Below are positions 34,545 through 41,771 of a DNA stretch of 64,000 nt, one piece after another (position 1 is the first letter of the stretch; each line of letters opens with the position of its first letter). The stretch is taken from assembly GCA_900757615.1 (NCBI GenBank), contig CAAEON010000015.1:40361-104360 (forward strand). The letters run 5' to 3'. The position numbers were made by a program, and so were the translations under genes. The notes beneath the pieces were generated by a model. The model was not told where the DNA came from. It ran no database searches and saw only the letters and a list, made by a program, of their open reading frames with translations. Origin of the DNA: an uncultured Collinsella sp. Lineage in GTDB: Bacteria > Actinomycetota > Coriobacteriia > Coriobacteriales > Coriobacteriaceae.

Positions 34545-34973
34545 CGCCGGGTAATGCCGTCGGGGATATAGGCCTCGGCGGCTTCGCCTTGCCGTTCGCC
34601 GAATGAGGGATGACAAACTCCTATCAATCAAGATAATTATTTATTAAACGACGGCACACGATGCTGTCGTACGAATGTCAACGGTGTTCGCATGGTCGAT
34701 GACCGTTGATATAGTTGACCTTAACTTGTAAAGGAGGGTGCGCGCATGCCACAGACGACATACATTCGCCGCGTTGCCGCGCGTGCCCTATATATCGCTC
34801 GGAGCCGCATATGAGCAGGTATGTTCACGGCTCCGGGAGAGACGACGCACAACTAAATAGTCAACCGCAAAGCAGGTTCCCCATAATTCCGGGTTTGAGC
34901 ACGGCAGGGCAATCGCCGCCCGTCGTGCACCGATACCGCTGTTATCCGTTTTTGGTTCGAGAGGGGAACCGTC
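34545..34973. other. Intergenic leader region before the double-cubane gene
   Basis: This 429-bp gap holds GC-rich dyads (CGGCG...CGCCG near 34577-34602), an AT-rich stretch (34624-34655), a possible promoter around GTTGATATAGTTG (34705-34717), a mini-ORF with a strong ribosome site, and two hairpins: CGGAGCCG/CGGCTCCG (about 34800-34837) and GCACGGCAGGGC/GCCCGTCGTGC (about 34900-34930). The long 5' leader suggests RNA-level control of the genes at 34974 onward. A longer open frame 34715-34981 is not credible as a gene. Confidence 0.5.
34746..34814 (+). CDS. Candidate 22-aa leader peptide
   Basis: ATG at 34746 sits behind AAAGGAGGGTGCGCGC, a strong ribosome site, and runs 22 codons to TGA. 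The peptide is basic and Tyr/Arg/Ala-rich (TTYIRRVAARALYIARSRI). Its last codons fall inside the first arm of the CGGAGCCG/CGGCTCCG hairpin, so translation to the stop would disturb that stem. No biosynthetic link to its amino acids is evident; it may be a regulatory uORF or chance. Confidence 0.4.
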   Translation: MPQTTYIRRVAARALYIARSRI

Positions 34974-36257
34974 ATGGCTGAAGAATTCGATTTCCATCCG
35001 ATGTGGGAGAGCCTCGGCATGAATCTTGCCGACCACGACATGCTGCTGGGCGCCGTGGGCCAGATGTACGGCGATATGTTCTTGACGCAGAACAATCGCC
35101 CCAAGTCCACGTCCTACCTGGACTTTGTGGCCACCAACATCCACAGCGGCCGTATTAAGGAGATGCTCGACAAGAAGGAGGCCGGCGAGGCCACCAAGAT
35201 CGTGGGCTCGTTCTGCGTGTACGTGCCCGAGGAGATCGTGCTTGCCTGTGACGGTATTCCCGTTGGTCTGTGCTCGGGCGCCGATTGGGCAACGGATAAG
35301 GTCGAGGAGCATCTGCCGCGCAACACCTGCCCGCTTATCAAGAGCTTTGCCGGCTTTAAGCTGGGCGAGGTCTGCCCCTACATTGAGTCGAGTGACTTGG
35401 TGGTAGGCGAGAACACCTGCGATGGCAAGAAGAAAGCCTACGAGTTTTTTGCCACGCAAAAGAACATGTACGTCATGGATATTCCCAACGTACACGACGA
35501 GTCAACGCTCGTGACCTGGAAGGCCGAGGTCAAGAAGCTCGCCGCCAAGATCGAGGAAGAGTGCGGCGTCACGATTACGCCTGAGCGTCTGAAGGCCGCC
35601 ATCCACGCCGTCAATGAGAAGCGTCGCGCCCTGCAGCGCCTCGCTGCCACGCGCGCTGCCGACCCTGCGCCCATCAGCGGTCTTGACAGCCTGCTGACCG
35701 TTCAGGCCGCCTTTATGGACGACACGCCACGTCTGACCGGAGCCATTAACGATATGGCGGCTGAGTGCGAGCAGCGTGTCGAGGCCGGCGAGGGCGTGGC
35801 GCCCAAGGGGACCAAGCGCATTCTGTACACCGGCACGCCCATGGCCGTGCCCAACTGGAAGCTGTTCAACCTTATCGAGAAAGCCGGCGGCGTTGTGGTA
35901 GGCGAGGAGTCCTGCACGGGCTCGCGCTACTACAAGGACCTGGTCGACGAGTCCGGTGAGACGGTGGACGAGATGCTCGATGCCATCGCCGAGCGCTACT
36001 TTAAGATCAACTGCGCCGTCTTTACGCCCAACGACCAGCGTATGAAGGACATTGTCCAGATGGCCAAGGACCTGCATGCCGACGGCATCGTCGACGTGGC
36101 CCTGCAGTTCTGCACGCTCTATGAGATGGAGTCGTTTGCCGTGGAGAAGGCCGCCGAGGAAGCCGGCATTCCGTTTATGCACATCACGACCGACTACGCC
36201 GGTGAGGATGCAGGCCAACTGCAAACCAGGATCGAGGCCTTCTTGGAAACCATTTAG
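34974..36257 (+). CDS. Double-cubane cluster protein / 2-hydroxyacyl-CoA dehydratase subunit D family (YjiM-like), paralogue 1
   Basis: This 427-residue protein belongs to the HgdB/HgdC/YjiM family. Members bind iron-sulfur clusters; the YjiM-type ones carry an [8Fe-9S] double cubane and do ATP-driven low-potential reductions. Cysteines lie in GSFCVYVPEEI, ACDGIPVGLC, NTCPLIKSFAGF, GEVCPYIE and GENTCDGKKKAYEF, and near EESCTGSRYY and LQFCTLYEMES in the C-terminal half. The start ATG 34974 follows GAGAGGGGAACCGTC. A second paralogue and the ATPase activator follow. No CoA-transferase or dehydrogenase of a 2-hydroxyacid pathway is nearby, favouring the double-cubane role. Confidence 0.87.
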   Translation: MAEEFDFHPMWESLGMNLADHDMLLGAVGQMYGDMFLTQNNRPKSTSYLDFVATNIHSGRIKEMLDKKEAGEATKIVGSFCVYVPEEIVLACDGIPVGLCSGADWATDKVEEHLPRNTCPLIKSFAGFKLGEVCPYIESSDLVVGENTCDGKKKAYEFFATQKNMYVMDIPNVHDESTLVTWKAEVKKLAAKIEEECGVTITPERLKAAIHAVNEKRRALQRLAATRAADPAPISGLDSLLTVQAAFMDDTPRLTGAINDMAAECEQRVEAGEGVAPKGTKRILYTGTPMAVPNWKLFNLIEKAGGVVVGEESCTGSRYYKDLVDESGETVDEMLDAIAERYFKINCAVFTPNDQRMKDIVQMAKDLHADGIVDVALQFCTLYEMESFAVEKAAEEAGIPFMHITTDYAGEDAGQLQTRIEAFLETI

Positions 36258-36271
36258 GGCTATCCGTCCCG

Positions 36272-36375
36272 GCGGCTTTCCCAGGCACCCGATCTTGCCG
36301 TTCAAACCGTCGCTTGCGTGCGAAAGTACGCGGCGCGCCTCTTTCACCGCAACCTCGGGCACCTGGGAAAGCCGC
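36272..36375. repeat. Composite palindrome family B, copy 1
   Basis: Arms GCGGCTTTCCCAG (36272-36284) and CTGGGAAAGCCGC (36363-36375) are perfect complements and enclose a 78-nt core (36285-36362). The core closely matches that of copy 2 (37581-37658), sharing TCAAACCGTCGCTTGCGT and AAAGTACG. It fills most of the gap between the two double-cubane genes and ends just before the ribosome site of the second. Confidence 0.85.
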
Positions 36376-36407
36376 TTCCTTGGTTGGTTAAAAGGTTTAG
36401 GAGTTAT

Positions 36408-37571
36408 ATGTCGGAAAATATTGAGCAGCCGTTGCCCAGCACGTTTGAGGAGTTCAACGAGCAGCGCAAGGCCGCGTTTATTCGCGTTAAGGATTATAAG
36501 CAGGCGGGCAATCGCCTGGTCGGCTTTTTGTGCAGCTATACGCCGCTCGAGATTATCGATGCCGCGGGGGCCGCAAGTGTCGCTCTGTGCGGTACGTCCG
36601 ATGAGGTGATCCCCGAGGCCGAGAAAGTGCTGCCGGCAAATCTGTGTCCGCTCATCAAATCGACGTACGGCTTTGCCTACTCGCAAAAGTGCCCGTTTAC
36701 GTACTTTAGCGACATGATCATCGGTGAGACCACCTGCGACGGCAAGAAGAAGATGTACGAGCTCTTAAACGAGCTTAAGCGCACGCACATTCTGCATCTT
36801 CCGCAGGGTCGCGACCGCGCCTACGAGCGCGAGGGCTGGTACGAGGAGTGCCGCCTGCTCAAGGAGGAACTCGAGGGCTTCTACGGCATCACGATTACCG
36901 ACGATGACCTGCGCGCTGCCGTCCGTCGTCGCAACCGTTTGCGTGCGGCTCAGCTCGAGATGTTTGCGCTGCAGGCCAACCAGCCGGCGGCCATGAGCGG
37001 CGTCGACCTGATGAGCACCATGTTCGCCGGTACGTTCAGCTTTGATATCGAGGCCTATACGCAGCAACTGGAGCAAAAGGTTGCCAAGCTGCGCGAGGCC
37101 TACGACGCGGGCGAGCGCCTGGTTGCGGCGGATGCCAAGCGCATCCTGATCACCGGCTGCCCCGTGGGCGGCGTGATCAACAAGATCGGTCGCACCATCG
37201 AGTCCAACGGCGGCGTGGTCGTGTGTATGGATGACTGCTCGGGTGAGCGCACGGCGGCCATGATGGTCGACCCGGATGCGCCCGACATCCTGCGTGCGAT
37301 CGCCGACCGCTACCTGGATATCAACTGCTCGGTTATGACGCCCAACGACGGTCGTATGGAGAACACGCTGGCCATGTGCAAGAAGTATCACGTCGATGGC
37401 GTAGTGGAGAGCGTGCTCCAGGCGTGCCACACCTTTAACGTGGAGAGTGCACGCATGCAGGAGGCCGTCGAGGGTGCGGGTATTCCGTATATGAAGATCG
37501 AGACCGACTACAGCAACGGCGACATGGGCCAGATAGAGACGCGCATCGCCGCCTTTATTGAGACGCTCTAG
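36408..37571 (+). CDS. Double-cubane cluster protein family (YjiM/HgdB-like), paralogue 2
   Basis: This 387-residue paralogue lacks about 40 N-terminal residues of the first one. It keeps [52 protein letters not shown], then [24 protein letters not shown] and [11 protein letters not shown]. These cysteine positions parallel paralogue 1, so both can probably hold clusters and may form a heterodimer, as HgdB/HgdC-type proteins do. The ATG at 36408 follows TTTAGGAGTTAT. The stop codon (37569-37571) lies inside the left arm of the second family B palindrome. Confidence 0.87.
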   Translation: MSENIEQPLPSTFEEFNEQRKAAFIRVKDYKQAGNRLVGFLCSYTPLEIIDAAGAASVALCGTSDEVIPEAEKVLPANLCPLIKSTYGFAYSQKCPFTYFSDMIIGETTCDGKKKMYELLNELKRTHILHLPQGRDRAYEREGWYEECRLLKEELEGFYGITITDDDLRAAVRRRNRLRAAQLEMFALQANQPAAMSGVDLMSTMFAGTFSFDIEAYTQQLEQKVAKLREAYDAGERLVAADAKRILITGCPVGGVINKIGRTIESNGGVVVCMDDCSGERTAAMMVDPDAPDILRAIADRYLDINCSVMTPNDGRMENTLAMCKKYHVDGVVESVLQACHTFNVESARMQEAVEGAGIPYMKIETDYSNGDMGQIETRIAAFIETL

Positions 37572-37674
37572 CTTCCTCAGGCACCGGATCTTGCCCCTCA
37601 AACCGTCGCTTGCGTACCAAAGTACGCTGCGCTCCTCTTTCTGGGCAACCTCCGGCACCTGAGAAACCTAGAGC
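37565..37674. repeat. Composite palindrome family B, copy 2
   Basis: Arms GCTCTAGCTTCCTCAG (37565-37580) and CTGAGAAACCTAGAGC (37659-37674) pair at 14 of 16 positions around a 78-nt core (37581-37658). The left arm begins inside the upstream gene, covering its last codon and stop. Relative to copy 1 the closing pairs change together: CCCGA/TCGGG there, CCGGA/TCCGG here. Confidence 0.85.
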
Positions 37675-37725
37675 TAAGGCGCCTGAGCGCGCCGCTGTCC
37701 TTGATGTTTTGATGAGGAGAGAGCC

Positions 37726-38490
37726 ATGATAGGTATCGGGATCGATATCGGGTCTACGGCGGCTAAGGCCGCTGTGGTCGATGGAGAGGGTTCGGTGGCG
37801 TGGACGTGCGTGCAGCCAACCGGGTATTCGTCGGTCGATGCGGGGGAGCGTCTGCGCTGTGAGCTTGCCGCTGCCGGCTACGACGTGGCGGCCGACGACG
37901 TACGCGTGGTCGCGACTGGATACGGCCGTGTTGCCGTGCCCTATGCGCACAAGGTTGTGACCGAGATCACCTGCCACGGCACCGGTGCCGTGCGTCTGTT
38001 TGGCGACCATGGCACCGTGATCGATGTGGGCGGCCAGGACACCAAGGTCATTCAGCTTAAAAGTGGCCGCGTGGCCAAGTTTGCCATGAACGACAAGTGC
38101 GCCGCCGGCACGGGGCGCTTTTTGGAGATCATGGCCGACCGCCTAGGCATTTCCCAGCAGCAGATGGCAGACCTCGCCCGCACCGGCGAGCCTACCAAGA
38201 TCAGCAGCATGTGCACGGTGTTTGCCGAAAGCGAGGTTATCAGCCTGATCGGTCGCGGTGAGCCGCGCGAGAACATTGCGCGTGGCGTGATCGATAGCGT
38301 GGTCTCGCGCGTGGCGACCATGGCCGGGCAGGCCGCGGGCGCCCCGTACTACCTGACCGGTGGCCTGTGCGAGAACGCCTTCGTGGTGGAGCGGCTGGCA
38401 GCGCTGCTGGGGTCGCCGGTCACCACCTCGCCCCAGGCCCGCTTTGCCGGTGCCATCGGTGCGGCGATTCGCGCACAGGCGCTCAATTAA
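37726..38490 (+). CDS. ATPase activator of double-cubane/dehydratase proteins (BadF/BadG/HgdC family, YjiL-like)
   Basis: This 254-residue ASKHA-fold ATPase transfers electrons from a bridging [4Fe-4S] cluster to its partner using ATP. Motifs: GIDIGSTAAKAAVVD (phosphate-1, 5-19), VIDVGGQDTKVIQL (phosphate-2, about 103-116), the cluster cysteines in NDKCAAGTGRFLE (about 125-137) and SSMCTVFAESEV (about 163-174), and LTGGLCENAFVV. The homodimer shares the cluster between subunits. The ATG at 37726 follows GAGGAGAGAGCC. With the two upstream genes it makes a complete activator/reductase unit. Confidence 0.92.
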   Translation: MIGIGIDIGSTAAKAAVVDGEGSVAWTCVQPTGYSSVDAGERLRCELAAAGYDVAADDVRVVATGYGRVAVPYAHKVVTEITCHGTGAVRLFGDHGTVIDVGGQDTKVIQLKSGRVAKFAMNDKCAAGTGRFLEIMADRLGISQQQMADLARTGEPTKISSMCTVFAESEVISLIGRGEPRENIARGVIDSVVSRVATMAGQAAGAPYYLTGGLCENAFVVERLAALLGSPVTTSPQARFAGAIGAAIRAQALN

Positions 38491-38560
38491 TGCATCCGCT
38501 GCAGGCTCGCATTCATGCGTATACTGGGAGAAAATGATTGACCGATGAGAGGAGGTATCG

Positions 38561-39610
38561 ATGGCTGACGATCAGATTAAGCTCACGTCTATGACTGCCG
38601 CGAGCGGTTGAGCCGCTAAGTTGGCTCCCGGAGCCCTCGCCCAGGTCCTGGGCGACTTACCCAATGTGCATAACGACAACCTGCTCGTGGGGTTCGATAC
38701 CTCCGACGATGCGAGCGTTTTCCGCGTTGGCGAGAACTTGGGTCTCGTGCAGTCCATCGACTTCTTCCCGCCGATGGTCGACGATCCCTATCTGTTCGGC
38801 CAGATCGCCGCGGCCAACTCGCTGTCGGACATCTACGCCATGGGCGGGCGGCCGAGCCATGCCATGAACTTGCTGTGCATTCCCAATTGCCTGGGCGTTG
38901 AGGTTGCCGGCCAGATTCTGGCGGGTGGCGCCGACAAGTGCGTCGAGGCCGGCTGCTCCATCGCGGGCGGTCATACCATCAACGACGACGAGCCCAAGTA
39001 TGGCCTGTCCGTGAGCGGCTTTGTCGCGCTCGACCGCATGCTCGCCAACAGCGGCGCGCACGTGGGCGATGTTCTGCTGCTGACCAAGGCGGTCGGCTCG
39101 GGCATCATCACCACGGCCATTAAGGGCGAGCTCATCGAGCAGGACGAGGCCGCAGCCATGTTTGACTCGATGCGCACCCTCAACGAGGCGCCGATTCGTC
39201 TGGCCGAGGGACTTGAGCTTCACGGCTGCACCGATGTCACGGGTTTTGGCTTGATCGGGCACGCGTGCGAGATGGCCGAGGGCTCGGGTGTGCAGATCGA
39301 GCTTACGTCGGGGGCGGTGCCGCTCTTTGATCAGGTGCTCGACATGGCACGTCTGGGCATTATCCCCGCGGGTTCCTACCGCAACCAGGACTTCTTTGGC
39401 CCGCGTGTGGCTGCCGACGAGGACCTGGAGCCGGGTATGTTAGATGCGCTGTACGATCCGCAGACCTCGGGTGGTTTGCTCATCGCGGCGCCCGCGGCGG
39501 ATGTGGTTGAGCTTGCGCGTCGCCTGGATGCCGAGGGGCGCGTTGCCGCCGTTGTCGGTCGCGTGTGCGAGGCGGAGCCGGGCGGTCCTGCCGTCCACGT
39601 TGTTCGCTAG
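38561..39610 (+). CDS. selD: Selenophosphate synthetase with in-frame UGA (selenocysteine) codon
   Basis: SelD uses ATP and selenide to make selenophosphate, the Se donor for Sec-tRNA. Reading from ATG 38561 (behind GAGAGGAGGTATCG), codon 17 is TGA (38609-38611), in the context ASG-U-AAKLAPG. This is the position of the catalytic Cys17 of E. coli SelD, here selenocysteine; the neighbouring second Cys is Ala. After it come LLVGFDTSDDASVF, the SIDFFPPMVDDPYLFGQIAAANSLSDIYAMGG block and CTDVTGFGLIGHACEM. Total 349 residues. Conventional gene callers will split or truncate it. Next to yedF and the DUF3343/desulfurase genes. Confidence 0.95.
38603..38650 (+). promoter_or_regulatory. Candidate SECIS region of selD
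   Basis: The UGA sits in the loop of AGCGG/CCGCT (38603-38607 with 38613-38617), and a second stem GGCTC-CCG-GAGCC (38623-38635) follows 12 nt after the UGA. Bacterial SECIS elements lie at this distance, but the apical-loop GU consensus is not obvious, so the structure is tentative. Confidence 0.4.
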
Positions 39611-39670
39611 CCCGCACGTTTATGTAACTGTTTACCGTTCTCTAGAACGGTTCTTTCGAAAGGATTTGCT

Positions 39671-40297
39671 ATGTCTACCAAAATTGAAGTCAATGCCATG
39701 GGCGATGCCTGCCCGCTGCCCGTCGTCAAGACGCTTAAGGCACTCAAACAGCTTGATGGCGAGGGCGCCGTCGTGACCTCGGTCGACAACGAGACCGCCG
39801 TCAAGAACATCTCCAAGATGGCGCAGGAGAAGGGCTGCACGGCCTCGGTCGAGAAGATTTCGGACGCCGAGTGGCACGTGACTGTCGCGACCGCCGGTGC
39901 CGTGGCAGTTGCGAACCCCGAGCAGGACGGTGCCGCTTTTTGCGACGCCAGCGCCGGCAAGGGCAAGCTCGTCATTTCCGTTTACACCGACTGCATGGGC
40001 CGCGGCGACGACGAGCTGGGCCACAAGCTCATGAAGGCCTTTATCTTTGCCGTGACGCAGCAGGAGGAGCTACCCGCGACCATGCTGTTCTACAACGGCG
40101 GCGCCAAGCTCACCGTCGAGGGCTCTCCGGTGCTCGATGACCTTAAGGGCCTGGCCGAGCAGGGCGTCGAGATCCTTACCTGTGGCACCTGCCTCGACCA
40201 CTTTGGCATTAAAGACCAGCTTGCAGTGGGCGAGGTCACCAACATGTACGTGATCGTGGAGAAGATGGAGCAGGCCGTGCGCGTCGTGCGCCCGTAG
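39671..40297 (+). CDS. yedF: YedF-like selenium-metabolism protein (TusA/SirA domain + DsrE-like domain)
   Basis: This 208-residue protein fuses an N-terminal TusA-like sulfur-carrier domain (1-75; NAMGDACPLPVVKTLKAL with the persulfide Cys14) to a C-terminal DsrE/F-like domain (about 98-208; LVISVYTDCMGRGDDELG and ILTCGTCLDHFGI). The fused form is repeatedly found beside selD in bacteria and has been proposed from comparative genomics to carry or deliver selenium. The start ATG 39671 follows CGAAAGGATTTGCT. It stands 60 bp after selD and 19 bp before the DUF3343 gene, so co-transcription is likely. Confidence 0.9.
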   Translation: MSTKIEVNAMGDACPLPVVKTLKALKQLDGEGAVVTSVDNETAVKNISKMAQEKGCTASVEKISDAEWHVTVATAGAVAVANPEQDGAAFCDASAGKGKLVISVYTDCMGRGDDELGHKLMKAFIFAVTQQEELPATMLFYNGGAKLTVEGSPVLDDLKGLAEQGVEILTCGTCLDHFGIKDQLAVGEVTNMYVIVEKMEQAVRVVRP

Positions 40298-40316
40298 CGT
40301 ATTGGTTGGAGTTACC

Positions 40317-40568
40317 ATGAGGGAGAAGCGCCCGGCGCTGGTCATCACGTTTCCCACCACGGCGGCCGCCATGGGGTGCGAAGCCCTGTGCATCGAGCGC
40401 GGTCTTCCTGGGCGCACGATTCCCGTGCCTGGGGAGGTCGCTGCCGGCTGCGGTCTGGCGTGGAAGGCATTGCCTGCGGATGAGGACCTGCTGCGCGGCG
40501 AGCTTGCCGCGGCGGGCATCCCCACTGAGGGCTTTACGGTGATCGACATGTGGGAGGTCGTGCGATGA
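40317..40568 (+). CDS. DUF3343 family protein
   Basis: This 83-residue protein shows the DUF3343 layout: ALVITFPTTAAAMGCEALCIERGLPGRTIPVPGEVAAGCGLAWKA (quoted by key parts: TFPTTAAAMGCE near 12-23 and PGEVAAGCGLAWK near 39-51). The Pro-rich AAGCGL motif with its conserved Cys is the likely reactive site. DUF3343 genes cluster with selD, yedF and a cysteine desulfurase and were proposed as a selenium-metabolism factor; no biochemical role is established. ATG 40317 follows TTGGAG. Its TGA overlaps the ATG of the desulfurase gene, implying translational coupling. Confidence 0.85.
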   Translation: MREKRPALVITFPTTAAAMGCEALCIERGLPGRTIPVPGEVAAGCGLAWKALPADEDLLRGELAAAGIPTEGFTVIDMWEVVR

Positions 40569-41704
40569 TCTACCTGGATAACGCGGCGACGACCATGCAC
40601 AAGCCGCAGACGGTCATCGATGCCGTGACGCAGGCGATGTGCTCGCTCGGCAATGCCGGGCGCGGCGCCACGTCGGGTGCCCTCGATGCCGCTCGTACAA
40701 TTCACGGTTGCCGTGCCAAGCTCGCGCGCCTGTTGGGCTGCCCGCGGGCTGACCATGTGTGCTTTACGCCTAACTCGACGGCGGCGCTCAACACGGCCAT
40801 TAACGGCGTGGTACGCCCCGGCGATCGTGTGGTCACGACGGTGCTTGAGCACAACTCCGTGCTACGTCCGCTTAATCGCTTGGCGGCTGAGCAGGGCGTG
40901 ACCGTTGAGCATGCGGGTTGCGACGCGAACGGCGCGCTCGATTACGACGAGCTCGAGCGGCTGGTCACGCCGGGCACACGTGCCGTGGTGGTGACGCACG
41001 CCTCCAATGTGACCGGCAACGCGGTCGACATCGCGCGCGTGGCGGCCATGGCCCATGCTGCCGGTGCGCTGGTGATCGTCGATGCCTCGCAATCTGCCGG
41101 CACGGCGCATATCGATATGCAGACCATGGGGCTCGACATGGTGTGCTTTACCGGCCACAAGGGACTGATGGGCCCGCAGGGGACCGGTGGCCTGGCCGTG
41201 GCGGAGGGCATCGACGTGGCTCCTTGGGCCATGGGCGGCACGGGCGTGCACAGCTTCGATGCGCTGCAGCCGCGGGAGTGGCCCACGCGCCTTGAGGCGG
41301 GCACGCTCAACGGTCACGGTATCGCCGGCCTTTCTGCCGGCCTCGACTTTATCGAGGCCCAGGGCGGGGTGGAGGCGATTTCGGCTCACGAGCGCTCGCT
41401 CGCCGAACGCTTCCTCGCCGGCGTTCGTGAGATTCCGGAAATCAAGCTCTACGGTGCCTTCGACCAGCCAGCACGCTCGGCGATCGTCTCGCTCAACGTG
41501 GGCGATATCGATTCGGCCGAGATCTCGGACGCGCTCATGCAAGGGTGGGGGATTGCGACGCGCCCCGGCGCCCACTGCGCTCCGCTCATGCACCGCGCGT
41601 TGGGGACCGAGCGCCAGGGTGTCGTTCGCTTCTCGTTTGGGTATTTCAACACGGACGAGGAAGTTGACGCCGCGATTGAAGCTTTGCGCGATTTAGCTTG
41701 CTAA
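40565..41704 (+). CDS. Cysteine desulfurase (SufS/CsdB-like), selenium-cluster type
   Basis: This 379-residue PLP enzyme removes sulfur (or selenium from selenocysteine) to leave a Cys persulfide. It begins MIYLDNAATTMHKP, has the LEHNS cofactor His region, the aspartate in VIVDASQSAGT, the Schiff-base Lys in FTGHKGLMGPQGTGGL (about 200) and the reactive Cys in RPGAHCAPLMHRALGT (about 340). The short loop before that Cys is class II-like. The 4-nt overlap with the DUF3343 gene and proximity to selD suggest it mobilises selenium for SelD, though a general Fe-S role is possible. A terminator follows. Confidence 0.92.
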   Translation: MIYLDNAATTMHKPQTVIDAVTQAMCSLGNAGRGATSGALDAARTIHGCRAKLARLLGCPRADHVCFTPNSTAALNTAINGVVRPGDRVVTTVLEHNSVLRPLNRLAAEQGVTVEHAGCDANGALDYDELERLVTPGTRAVVVTHASNVTGNAVDIARVAAMAHAAGALVIVDASQSAGTAHIDMQTMGLDMVCFTGHKGLMGPQGTGGLAVAEGIDVAPWAMGGTGVHSFDALQPREWPTRLEAGTLNGHGIAGLSAGLDFIEAQGGVEAISAHERSLAERFLAGVREIPEIKLYGAFDQPARSAIVSLNVGDIDSAEISDALMQGWGIATRPGAHCAPLMHRALGTERQGVVRFSFGYFNTDEEVDAAIEALRDLAC

Positions 41705-41719
41705 AGCGTATATACTTGC

Positions 41720-41749
41720 GGGATGGGCCTTTTGCCCGTCCCGTTTTTG
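41720..41749 (+). terminator. Terminator after the cysteine desulfurase
   Basis: GGGATGGGC (41720-41728) pairs with GCCCGTCCC (41734-41742), followed by GTTTTTG. It ends the selD-yedF-DUF3343-desulfurase unit. Confidence 0.9.
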
Positions 41750-41771
41750 TTTCGACCCGAAAGGTGGTCCC

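Noticed and set aside
34715..34981. An 88-codon open frame in the leader before the double-cubane gene
   Set aside because: It overlaps the mini-ORF with the better ribosome site, has no protein-like composition (many His, Pro, Ser, Arg) and covers the hairpins and the downstream ribosome site.
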